From positions 31,901,280-31,965,279 of the forward strand of contig CM019219.1 of the NCBI GenBank assembly GCA_009741485.1: a stretch of 64,000 nt of DNA, read 5' to 3'. The stretch comes from Malurus cyaneus samueli (Eukaryota > Chordata > Aves > Passeriformes > Maluridae). A program made the translations under genes and the position numbers. The notes below the pieces were generated by a model that saw only the letters and a program-made list of their open reading frames with translations, was not told the DNA's origin and ran no database searches. Within the stretch, counting starts at the first letter, position 1, and every line of letters begins with the position of its first letter. Below are positions 27,701 to 39,700 of this stretch, one piece after another.

Positions 27701-30700
27701 CATCCATCCATCCATCCATCCATCCCTCACCTTTCTCTCCCCACAGACAACGGCCCCACAGGGAACCGGCGCACGGGGACTGCCACCGTGTATGTCACCG
27801 TCCTGGATGTCAACGACAACAGGCCCATCTTCCTGCAGAGCAGCTATGAAGTCAGCGTCCCCGAGGACATCCCAGCTGCCAGCAGCATAGTGCAGGCACG
27901 TGGCTCTGCTCTGGGACCCTGGGCTGGGAGATGGGGGTCCCCCACTGACCGTGCCCTGACCACGAGCTCATGGAAGCCCAGGGCAGAGATTTTCTCTCTC
28001 TGTCATCTCTGTCCCCTGAGATGTGTTCTTGCTCATCCACTACTCTGCCAGTCCAGGCTATGAGTGCCAGGGAGAAGGCAGCAAAGGACAAGGGAAAATG
28101 AAGAAATTCACCCAATTTCTGCAGGGGGAGAGAGGAGAAGAACCAAGCCCTGTGCTGGCGAGGCTGCTTTGGCTGCATCCCTGCTTTCTCCCTCCTCCCA
28201 AACAGAGATCTCCGTGGGGAGGGAGAAGAGTGCCTGCAAAGAGATGCTTGGGGAGGAGGGGAAAACCCTCAGAGAGGGAGAAAAGCATTTGGGCTTTGCT
28301 TTCATTTTTGTTCCCCTTTGAGGGAGCGGTGGGCAGAGCTGAATGGCTCAGTGAGCAGCGAATGAATGCGGGCATTCACACGGGGCTGCGGGGCTGTCCA
28401 GCATCCCTTCAAACCCAGCGCTCTTCTAGAGCCAGCACCAAAGGCTCTTTGCACAGGGCCCTGGGAAGGCTCCTCCTGCCTTCAATACCTCTCCCAGCAC
28501 GGGCAAAGGGGCAGCTTTGTCCTGGCAGGGTGAGTCACGGGCAGAGGAGAAAGGAGCCTTTTGCCTCCGTGTCTGCTCGGGGCAGCTGGTCCTCAGGGAA
28601 TTCCGTGGGGATTGTCACCTGTGGTGTGATGGCACAGTGTACGTGATGTCTCTGGGGTCAGGCACAGTGTATGTATGTTTATGGGGTCAGACACAGTGTA
28701 TGTATGTTTATGGGGTCAGGCACAGTGTATGTGATGTCTCTGGGGGTCAGCTTGCCATCCCAGGGTGCAGCAGTGGCCCTGTGGGGATCCCTCCCTCAAA
28801 GGAGTGGAGGGATCTTGAGGGATCTTTTCTTAGAAGCCACTTCCCAAAAGTGGGGGATGCCCTTGAAAGCCCGTGGCAGAGGAGAGGAGGTGTTTGGGGG
28901 AAGCTGGTTTTCCTCAGAACAGCATCAAAGAGAAATGGAAATGAGCTGTCACCTGGCTTTATTTTAATTTACACCCTCAGCGTAAACCCTTGGTACAGAA
29001 GGTCTCTCCCTTCAAATGCATCCCCACATCCCCATGTTTTCCAGGGCAGCAGGAGAGTTCCTGAATGTTTCCCCATCCCTTCCTTCCCAAAGCAGGGCCA
29101 GAGAGCAGGAATGGGAATGCATTGACCACAGCAACCCATGGGTCACTGCGTGGGGAGGGGGGTGACAGGGACCAGGCACGAGCCTCCCTCCATCGGCTCC
29201 AGAACACTGCTCGAGGGGAAATCACACTGGGAATTGCTTTTTCTGGAACAGGTTTGCTCAGGGATGCCTCTCTTTAGGCAGCCAGGTTGCTCCCACTCCT
29301 TTCCAGGCTGTTTGTTCAGGCAGAGCACAACCTGCACGATGTTTTCCCAAAGAAATGAAGCTGCAGGATTTATTTTTTTTGGAACTCCTTTAGGTGGTGG
29401 CTGCATAGTGTGGGCGTAGTTTGGGTGCCTCCACCTTCCCTGGCAGGAAGCAGGAACCTGGAAAGCATTTGGGAGCCTGACATTGCAAAATTTGCTGTGG
29501 CCTCGCAGAGCCACTGCTGGGAAATGAGCTGCTCCAAGGGGCTCTGCCGAGGGATGCTTGAGGAGGGAGCTGAGCCCAAAGCTCGGTGAAAAACAGCAGA
29601 GCAAGGTCACATTTTAGTGGACTCCACGGTGTCCCAGTCCTGGCTGGCAGAGAAGCTCCTGGGACAGGCAAGCTGGCTCTGAGAGAGCAGCTGGCTCCTC
29701 CTGAAGCTGCTGATGGAGCACCTGAGGGAGCCCAGGCGTTTCCAGAGCCTGAGCTGGGGCTCGCTGGCATCCACAGGGTGGTGGGGCAGGCACTCCTGGT
29801 GCCCGGGGAGGGACCAGCCCAGTGCTGCTGGCTTGCAGGCGGTGACAAAGGTCAGGAAGGTGGCCAGGACGAGCAGGATGCAGAGCAGCCCGATGATGAC
29901 GGGCAGCCAGGCTGTCACTTCAGGGGATGCAGCGCTGGGAGGGACCCACTCCATGGTGGGAAGGAGAGGTGAGGTGGGAGAGGTGCTGTTGGCAGAGCCC
30001 TCTGTGCTCATCTTCCCTGCAGCACAAGGTGACAGAGAGATGATCACAAGCTGGACAGACAGACAGCCACCCTCTGCTTACACTGATGGATTCTTGTCAC
30101 ACCACGATGTCCCAGCTGTGTTTTGGGTGACACAGGAGGTGTCCATCTGCTTTGCCAGGAGGCAGGGCATAGGGGTGGTGTTTACACTTGCGAAACCTTT
30201 ACACTTGAAGTGCAAAACCACCTGGCAAAGGAATCTGCCACTGTGTGCATATGGCACCGTGGCCCCTGTGAGGGCACCTTTAGGGAGCACACGCAGCTTG
30301 CATGAAGGTTTTCTGGAAGAGATAAATATCTGCTGGAAGAGATAAATATCCAGGCGCTAGAGAAAGTCCAAAATCCTCCCCCCGAGCTGCTGGGGTTTGG
30401 TTCTTCTCTGTTCCCCAAAAAATGTGGGTTTGTTGGTTTGGCTGTCATTTGGGGCTTTTGGATTATTCCCCCAAAGAAATCAGAAAGTTGGTTAAGTCCC
30501 CCATGACAAGTCCCCTCAGATTTGTGGCATTGTGGTGGCACTGCCTTTATTATTCTGCAGGGGTGAAGTGTGACACCCTCACCCTGCTCCTGCCAAAAAT
30601 CCTCGTGTCTATTCCAAGCAGGTTCAGGGACTGTGGCTCTTGCCACCTCCTCCAAAGTGAGGTTTTCACATCTCTTCACCCCAAAAGTTTCTTTTTTTCA

Positions 30701-33700
30701 GTCGTGCAACCCCTCCTTGACTAGCTCAATCCCTTCCCCTCAGCCTTGGGAGCAGTGCAGCCATCCCAAGGAACCCCTGCTCCATGGACAGGCTGGGCAC
30801 AAAAACCAGCAGGCAGGACTGCAGCGTATCCCACACCAAAGGCAGCCTGAATCGAGGTTTCCACGGCTACCTCAATGCTGGCATTTACAGACTGCCTCTG
30901 CTCAGCTTGGTGACCTTGTATTGTTCCTTAAGAGCCAGCCGAGAGGCGTGAACAATTCCTCCAGGCTCTTTTTGCCTCCTCACTCATGGCTGCAGAGTTT
31001 GGCTTTAAAATTCACTTGACAGCAGTTCCATAGAAACCCATCAGGAGGGATCACACTGATGCTTTCCCAGGCTTTTCCAGCCGTGGCCTGTTCTCCTGCT
31101 TTCCATCCAGCCTGTCCTCACGCCCAGCTCAGCTATAAGATCTGGGCTTTCATGGCATGGCCCATTCCCAGCATCACTGTCCCACCCAGACTCCATATTC
31201 TGCACCCTGGTGGGTCCATGAGAGATTTGCCCATCCTGGAAATGCCCCCCAGAAGGGACATCCCTGCCCCAAATATGGCACAGCCCTGTGAGCACTCTGG
31301 ACCCAGCACTGGGCACTGAGGCAGGTGAGGATCAGAGTGAAAAAAAAGAGAAATTGCAAAGGGTGAAATGCCCCTGAGAAAGGCAGAAAGGAGGAAGAAA
31401 AAACGATTCTGGTGCATGAGCAGCAGTGAGGGTTGCTCTGCCCAGCAGTGGGCACTGCTCGCTGGCCTGGCCCAGCTGCCTGGTTTGGCACTTGTTCCAT
31501 ATGCTCTCCCCACCTTTCCTCAAAGTTCTGCAAAGAAAAGGCCGTTTGCAGGCACTGCCTGTAGCACCGCTCCGATGAAAAGCAGCTCTTATTCCCCTCC
31601 CCGCCTTGCTTAGCAACGCTTTTCCTGCAGCTCCCCAACTTTTCCCAACGTGCTGAGGCTTTCCAGCCGCTTGCATTCCCAGCCCAGGAGGTTGGGTTTT
31701 GAGAGCAGAATGAGTGGTCTGCTCCCCATCACCCCCGCTGCTCAGGGGCAGAGCTGCCTCCACAGCATATTCCCCCTCTCCCATCACCGGCAGAGACGGA
31801 GCAGCGCGTCTGGGAAGGGAGGAGGGATGCCCGACCTCACTCCCACCCCAAACTTTGCATCCCTCCCGTTTTCAGCCCTTTCCCCCGGCTGAGGGTTCCG
31901 CAGCCCTGCAGCCGGGGGTCTGTCCCCGCCCGGGGTGACCCGAGGGGCCGGCGGTGGCTTTGCCGCGGGGGTTTGGGCTCCCTACCTCTCAGCAGCCTCT
32001 CGCCTCGCCGCCTCTCCCACCGCGCTCTGGCGCTGCCAGCCCCCTCCTCCCTTTGGGGAGGGTGGGACAGAGGTGGCAGCCGGGCTGGGGACAGCCTGAG
32101 CGAGCCAAGCCCTGGAGCCCTGAGCCCCTCCCTGGGCTTTGCCAGGAGCTGTGTCCTGCTGGAGCTGTGCCCCTTGCTGGGGTCGAGTCCCCTGGGATGT
32201 GTTTCTCCAGAATTTGTCCCTAAGGGATGAGTAAATGGTACAGTCGTGGTGGGGACGGGGCGGCACCTGCCCTCCGCATGCCTGCTCTGCCTTTTCCCAG
32301 AAAATCTATTTTTTCTCCATTCTTCTATTGCCCCTCCTCCTCCTTTTTCGGGCACTTTTCAAGGAGCTGGGGGTGTTTGAAAGGCTGGCTGTGCCTGCAG
32401 CTGCTCTAGAGCAAAAGGATCAAATGAGCTGGGGCTCAGCTCAGCTGCACAAAGTGCCTTCCTCCTGCAGCACAACGAGCTTCTCTCCCACTGCTTGCAC
32501 TCCAGGGTTGCTGTTTTCCCGAGTTTGGGACAGTCTGTCACAGCACCACCTCTCCCTCAGGACCTCAGCAGCAGCCAAGCTTTCCCCAGGCTGCAGGCTG
32601 GCAGGAGCATGTGTTGCTTTAATGCAAAACTACCGGGTTTTAGTTAAAATCAAATACCTGGGCCGACCAATTCATTCGGTTTATGTACCAGAACTTCCTG
32701 CTTGGGATGAGCAGGGAAGAGGATGCCCCAAAGGATGCGCAGTTGGCTCATCCTGAAATGCATTCTCCTGGGCACAGTGGGGCAAGGAATGGCACAAAAA
32801 GCCGCGAAGGTTTGTCTCCCATCCCTTCGTTTTTGCTCCTTGGCTGCACCTTAGCTTTTCCCCGTGCCGTGCCAGGGCAGCTGGTCTGCCAGGGCATCGC
32901 TTGCCAGCTGTTGTGGGGCCCAACCATCCCACAGGAGAGGAGACAGCCCCGCTCTGCCTCGGGGAGCCAGCAAGTGAAAGAGCTGGTTTGGGAGGGAGAG
33001 CTCCCCGCTGTGAAAGGAAGGTGCCTGAGTCCATGGGGGAACATGGAATAAGCCACAAGCGATGTATGAGCTGCTCTGGGACAGAGGAAAAAAGCATGTG
33101 TGGCACAGGGGTGAGAAATCCAGGCAGAGTTTTCCACGTTTTCTGCTGATGCAGATGGCACAAGAGCAGTTCGTGGTATCTCAAAACCACATTTCAGAGG
33201 AGCTTCTCTGATTCCTGTGAGCACTGTGTGGGGCTGAGGGCGAAATCCCTCTCTGTTCTCACTGCGTGGCATCCTTTGCTGCAACCCCTCCTCTTCCTCT
33301 GGGTGCAGACCTGCCTGGGAAAAGGGCAGAAGGGCTGGGTGATATTGTAGGGAAAAGATGAGGCAGAAGATCCCTTGCAGAAGGATGTGGGCAGAGAATA
33401 AACGCTCAGGCATTCCCCGCATCCTCCCCGCGCTGATTCGCGGGTGCTTCGGGGGAAGTGTGTTCTACAGAGAGGGTGCATGGGCTCGGTTCCTGCTGCT
33501 CTGGAAGCCCTGCTGGAACACCGCCAGGTCCCTCTTGCCGGCTGCTGGCTGCTGGTGGGGTTTTAGGGCTGCAGTCTTGTTCGGTGACACCAGAGGGGAC
33601 CCGTGCCTTGGTTTTCCCAGGGTGGGCGGGTGGCTCGGGCCGTGCCGGGACTGCGCGGTGCATCACAGCCTCAGCTCAGTGCTGAGTTCATGCTCGAGGA

Positions 33701-36700
33701 TGGTTGCATTCGTAATAATTTTTGGTAATTTTTCCATATCTTGCCATGGGCTGTGTGCCCACCGGACATGGGAGCAGCTCCCCTGCCCAGCTCTGATCGT
33801 CCCAGCAAAGCTCTGACCCTGGGGGCATCTCCAAACCCCAGACCTGTGGGATTTGTGGGGATGCAGGCAGCTCCTCCGGCCTCCAGATCTGTGGGATTTG
33901 TGGGGATGCAGGCAGCTCCTCCGGCCTCCAGACCTGTGGGATTTGTGGGGATGCAGGCAGCTCCTCCAGCCCCCAGACCTGTGGGATTTGTGGGGATGCA
34001 GGCATCTCCAGCCCCCAGACCTGTGGGATTTGTGGGGATGCAGGCAGCTCCTCCAGCCCCCAGACCTGTGGGATTTGTGGGGATGCAGGCAGCTCCAGCC
34101 CCCAGACCTGTGGGATTTGTGGGGATGCAGGCATCTCCAGCCCCCAGACCTGTGGGATTTGTGGGGATGCAGGATCTCCAGCCCCCAGACCTGTGGATTT
34201 GTGGGGATGCAGGCATCTCCAGCCCCCAGACCTGTGGGATTTGTGGGGATGCAGGCAGCTCCTCCAGCCCCCAGACCTGTGGGATTTGTGGGGATGCAGG
34301 CAGCTCCTCCAGCCCCCAGACCTGTGGGATTTGTGGGGATGCAGGCACTCCAGCCCCCAGACCTGTGGGATTTGTGGGGATGCAGGCACTCCAGCCCCCA
34401 GACCTGTGGGATTTGTGGGGATGCAGGATCTCCAGCCCCCAGACCTGTGGATTTGTGGGGATGCAGGCATCTCCAGCCCCCAGACCTGTGGGATTTGTGG
34501 GGATGCAGGCATCTCCAGCCCCCAGACCTGTGGGATTTGTGGGGATGCAGGCATCTCCAGCCTCCAGACCTGTGGGATTTGTGGGGATGCAGGCATCTCC
34601 AGCCCCCAGACCTGTGTGATTTGTGGGGATGCAGGCATCTCCAGCCCCCAGACCTGTGTGATTTGTGGGGATGCAGGCAGCTCCTGCAGCCTCCAGACCT
34701 GTGGGATTTGTGGGGATGCAGGCATCTCCAGCCCCCAGACCTGTGGGATTTGTGGGGATGCAGGCAGCTCCTCCAGCCCCCAGACCTGTGGATTTGTGGG
34801 GATGCAGGCAGCTCCTCCAGCCCCCAGACCTGTGGATTTGTGGGGATGCAGGCAGCTCCTCCAGCCCCCAGACCTGTGGGATTTGTGGGGATGCAGGATC
34901 TCCAGCCCCCAGACCTGTGGATTTGTGGGGATGCAGGCAGCTCCTGCAGCCCCCAGACCTGTGGGATTTGTGGGGATGCAGGCATCTCCAGCCCCCAGAC
35001 CTGTGTGATTTGTGGGGATGCAGGCAGCTCCTGCAGCCCCCAGACCTGTGGGATTTGTGGGGATGCAGGCATCTCCAGCCCCCAGACCTGTGGGATTTGT
35101 GGGGATGCAGGCAGCTCCTGCAGCCCCCAGACCTGTGGGATTTGTGGGGATGCAGGCATCTCCAGCCCCCAGACCTGTGGATTTGTGGGGATGCAGGCAT
35201 CTCCAGCCCCCAGACCTGTGGGATTTGTGGGGATGCAGGCAGCTCCAGCCCCCAGACCTGTGTGATTTGTGGGGATGCAGGCAGCCTCCAGCCCCCAGAC
35301 CTGTGGATTTGTGGGGATGCAGGCAGCTCCTGCAGCCCCCAGACCTGTGGGATTTGTGGGGATGCAGGCATCTCCAGCCTCCAGACCTGTGGGATTTGTG
35401 GGGATGCAGGCAGCTCCAGCCCCCAGACCTGTATTTGTGGGGATGCAGGCAGCTCCTCCAGCCCCCAGACCTGTGGGATTTGTGGGGATGCAGGCAGCTC
35501 CTCCAGCCCCCAGATCTGAGGGATTTGTGGTGTGCTCCTCAGGCTCAGCTCCCACCTCCATTTAAGAGCTGAGCTGGCAGCTGGGCACTCCCAAGCCCAG
35601 TACTCCGCCTGTCCGGTGATGAGGGGAGGGCATTTGTGTTTGGTACACTGCCCAGCTCAGGTGAAGGAGCAGGATGTCCAGCTTTGGCAGGGTGGGAGGA
35701 CTAGTCCGAGCCTGGAATTTTCTGCCCTTCACCTCGGCTGCTCTGCTTTTCTCATGAAGGTGCAAGCCACAGATGCAGATGAAGGTGTTAACGGGCGAGT
35801 GTGGTACAGGATTGTCAAGGGTAAGTCCAGGTGCCCCTTGGTGCCTCAGGGGGTTTGTCCCAGGCTCTGCCCAGCCTTGGCAGGTTGTGTTTGCCATCCT
35901 TTTGCACTTTTCACCCCACAGAAACATTTCTCCCAGCCCTAAGCAAAACCTCAGCTTTAGGGTTCATTGACAGGGGATGATTTGTTGTGGATGGACAGCC
36001 TAGATAGAATCCTAAAATCCCAGAATGGTATGGGTTGGAAAGGACCTTAAATCTCACCTCATTCCACCCCTTCTGCCATGGGCAGGGACACCTTCCACTA
36101 TCCCAGGTTGCTCCAACCCCTGTCCAACCTGGCCTTGGACACTTCCAGGGATCCAGGGGCAGCCACAGCTTCTCTGGGCACCCTGTGCCAGGGCCTGCCC
36201 ACGCTCCCAGAGAAGAATTTCTTTCCAATATTCCATCTAGCCCTGTCCTCTTTCAGTTTGGAGCTGTTCCCTGTGTCCTGTCCCTCCATCCCTTGTCCCC
36301 AGTCCCTCTCCAGCTCTCCTGGAGCCCCATTAGGCCCTGGTAGGGGCTCTGAGCTCTCCCTGGAGCCTTTTCTTCTCCAGGTGAGCACCCTCAGCTCTCC
36401 CAGCCTGGCTCCAGAGCAGAGTTGCTCCAACTCTCAGAGCATCTTTGTGGTGTCCTCTGGATTTGCTCCAACAAGTGCACATTTTTCTTATTTTATGAGA
36501 TTCTGTAACTCCTCCTGGCCTGATCCAGGGCCAAACCTTGATGTAGCTGAGTCTGACGGGGCTGAAGTTCTATTCAATAATCTCCCTCCCAAAGAGTCCC
36601 CCCAGGGAGAACTCAGTGATCATCAGGATGGATGGAGAGGCAGTGGGCAGCATCTCTCCCATTTTTTGTCTCCCCTGCCAGGAAATGAGCACAACCACTT

Positions 36701-39700
36701 CCGCATCAATCCCAGCACGGGGCTGGTGATGCGAGGGGTGCGGCACCTGGACAGGGAGCAGAACTCATCCCACGTGCTGGAGGTGGAGGCTTACAACACG
36801 GAGCAGGGACCCATGAGGAGCTCCGTGCGGGTAAGGGCCTTGCAGCCACCCAGTGCACAATATTCAGGATGCTTGGTCCTTCCCAGCACTTGCAGGTGTG
36901 CTGGAAATTGGAAATGCTGATGGAAAAGTCTCTGGGGGCTGCTCATGGATGGAGCTTGTTGGCAGGGGAGGTGGTTAATTTTTTTTTTCTGTGATATTTT
37001 GGTGTCATTAGGCTGTCAGGTGGTGAGTCCTGCTCGTTCAATGAGCTGAGCCTCAGCCTGTTGCAAACCCCGTGTCCTGGCCAGGCACTATTTAAACAAT
37101 CCAGGACCCCGTGGTGACAATCTTTAGCTGTGGCACCCCAGCTTCCCACGGCTCCCACAAACACAGCCCTCCAGCTGCACCTATTTTTAGACCCAGCAGT
37201 GGGGTTGGCTCAGGCCGAGTGTGAAATGCCCCCAGCACCAGCAGCAAGCAGAAAACCAGGAGAAGGAAATATGTTCCCTGGGGAAAAACCAGCAGCTCGA
37301 CCCGCTGAACTCAGAGCAGAATTTCCCACCAAGTCGCCTCAGTTTCTACGCTGTGAGGTCTCCGAGGTTTTGAGCAGGAGATCCCAGAGGATGGAGGAAT
37401 TAATGTGCCCAGAGTGCCTCCCTCCCACCAGGGAAAGACTGACTCACTGCAGCCACAGGGCTGGTTTAAATCTGTGATGTTAAACCCTTCGTGTTCACTC
37501 TCCGTCAAGTGGTGTTTGGGGAAGAGATTGTCCCAGAATCATGGGATGGGTCGGGTTGGAAGGGACTTAAAAACCGCCCTAATTCCATCCCCGAAGTGCC
37601 ACTGTCAGGGACACCTTCCACTACCCCAGGTTGCTCCGAGCCCAGCATGGTTTTGAGCACCCTGAAATGTTTCTCCCGTGAAGGGTGGGTTTCCCAAGCG
37701 TGGTTTCTCCGGGGGGTTCCCAGGTGATCGTGTACGTGGAGGACGTCAACGACGAGGTGCCGGTGTTCACCCAGCGCCAGTACAGCCGCCTGGGGCTGCG
37801 GGAGACGGCGGGGATCGGCACCTCGGTGGCCGTGGTGCGAGCCACTGACCGCGACACGGGTGAGGAACGCTCCGTGTGGGTCAAAGCGGCCTTGGCGTGG
37901 TGGATCCGGGTGTGGTGGATCCGGGCGTGGTGGATCCGGGCGTGGTGGATCCGGGTGTGGTGGATCTGGGAGTGGTGGATCCGGGTGTGGTGGATCTGGG
38001 AGTGGTGGATCCGGGTGTGGTGGATCTGGGAGTGGTGGATCCGGGGTGGTGGATCTGGGAGTGGTGGATCCGGGTGTGGTGGATCTGGGAGTGGTGGATC
38101 CGGGTGTGGTGGATCTGGGAGTGGTGGATCCGGGTGTGGTGGATCTGGGAGTGGTGGATCCGGGTGTGGTGGATCTGGGAGTGGTGGATCCGGGTGTGGT
38201 GGATCTGGGGTGGTGGATCCGGGTGTGGTGGATCTGGGAGTGGTGGATCCGGGTGTGGTGGATCGGGGTGGTGGATCCGGGTGTGGTGGATCTGGGAGTG
38301 GTGGATCTGGGCGTGGTGGATCCGGGCGTGGTGGATCCGGGCGTGGTGGATCTGGGAGTGGTGGATCCGGGCGTGGTGGATCTGGGAGTGGTGGATCCGG
38401 GTGTGGTGGATCGGGGTGGTGGATCCGGGGTGGTGGATCTGGGAGTGGTGGATCCGGGTGTGGTGGATCTGGGTGTGGTGGATCTGGGCGTGGTGGATAT
38501 CCGGGCGTGGTGAATCGGGCGTGGTGGATTGGGGTGGTGGATCTGGGCGTGGTGGATCCGGGCGTGGCTGGGCAGAAATCCGGCAGGATGGGCTCTGCTG
38601 GTGATTGGCCTCATTGGGACTACGGTTCCTGCTCGTCCCCAGGGAATGGAGGGCTGGTGAACTACAAGATCGTGTCGGGCGCGGAAGGGAAGTTCGAGAT
38701 CGACGAGAGCACGGGGCTCATCACCACCATCGACTACCTGGACTACGAGACCAAAACCAGCTACCTGATGAACGTCTCTGCCACGGACCAAGCGCCGCCC
38801 CACAACCAAGGCTTCTGCAGCGTGTACGTCAGCCTGCTCAACGAGCTGGACGAGGCCGTGCAGTTCTCCAACAGCAGCTACGAGGCCGTCATCGTGGAGA
38901 ACCTCCCGCTGGGCTCCGAGGTGCTCCGCGTCCACGCTCGCTCCATCGACAACCTCAACCAGATCACCTACAAGTTCGACCCCAACACCAACCCCCAGGC
39001 CCTCTCCCTGTTCAAAATCAACGGGATCACTGTGAGTAGCTGCGGCGTGGCTCCTCCTGGCTTGGTTGTGTGCTGTGGATTTTGGTTTTGGTGGGCAGCA
39101 CAGCTGTTGTCCATCCTTGCCAGGGTGTGATCACGGTCAAAGGCCAGGTGGATCGAGAGAAAGGAGATTTCTACACCCTGACAGTGGTGGCTGATGATGG
39201 GGGACCAAAGGTTGACTCTACAGTGGTGAGTATCTTCTACCAGCTTCCCCACTATCCACTGTCAACCTCAGATCACCTCCGTCTCCCCCTGGCATGGGAC
39301 AGCATGTCCTATCTGAGCTCTCTGCTCTGGTTTCCCCCCTGATTTGGGGGGAAACCTGCTAAAACAGTTGATAGGGAGTTAAATTTAGGGGTCTTGAAAT
39401 ACTTCAGGGTGGTTTGTGTCTAAGAGGGCAGTTTATGTTTGGCAGTTTCACCAGCAGCTGAGCAGGGAGTGATTTGCATTTCTCTGCGGGGTGTGGGGCC
39501 AGCCCATGGGTGGCAGTGGCTGTGCTCTCCACACGGTGCTGTGCTCTTGTCTGAACCTCTCCCAGGGTGAGGGGCAAACCTGCCAACCTCATCTAGGAAA
39601 AAAAACAAAAGGTTGGCCCAACAGAGGAGCCTCCAAATTGCTGCAGAGGGGTCCCCAGGGCCCCTGATATTGCTGGGGTAGGATGAAGGGTTAACCCACA

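Larger units (their letters stand above)
27896..35759. other. CDH23: CDH23 7.9-kb GC-AG intron hosting C10orf105
   Basis: Begins gcacgt directly after e16 and ends catgaag before e17. Contains a 30-bp tandem repeat, antisense C10orf105, CpG-containing sequence near 31.8-32.3 kb and a 1.7-kb minisatellite. 30.1-33.8 kb otherwise holds nothing I recognise. Confidence 0.8.

Noticed and set aside
27896..27905. GT donor at 27900 for e16 instead of the GC donor
   Set aside because: It would add four bases, shift the frame and reach a stop in e17 within a few codons.
33831..35530. CRISPR-like array
   Set aside because: Regular repeats but no distinct unique spacers, and the DNA is vertebrate; it is a minisatellite.
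33663..35561. 632-codon open frame on the minus strand (and 470-codon frames on the plus strand)
   Set aside because: They are translations of the 42/45-bp minisatellite in several frames, with no start context, no domain and no homology. Length comes from repeat units being multiples of three.
37505..38935. 476-codon minus-strand frame rich in STTPRSTTP
   Set aside because: Antisense reading of the 15-bp minisatellite and of exons e19-e20; no independent evidence of a gene.
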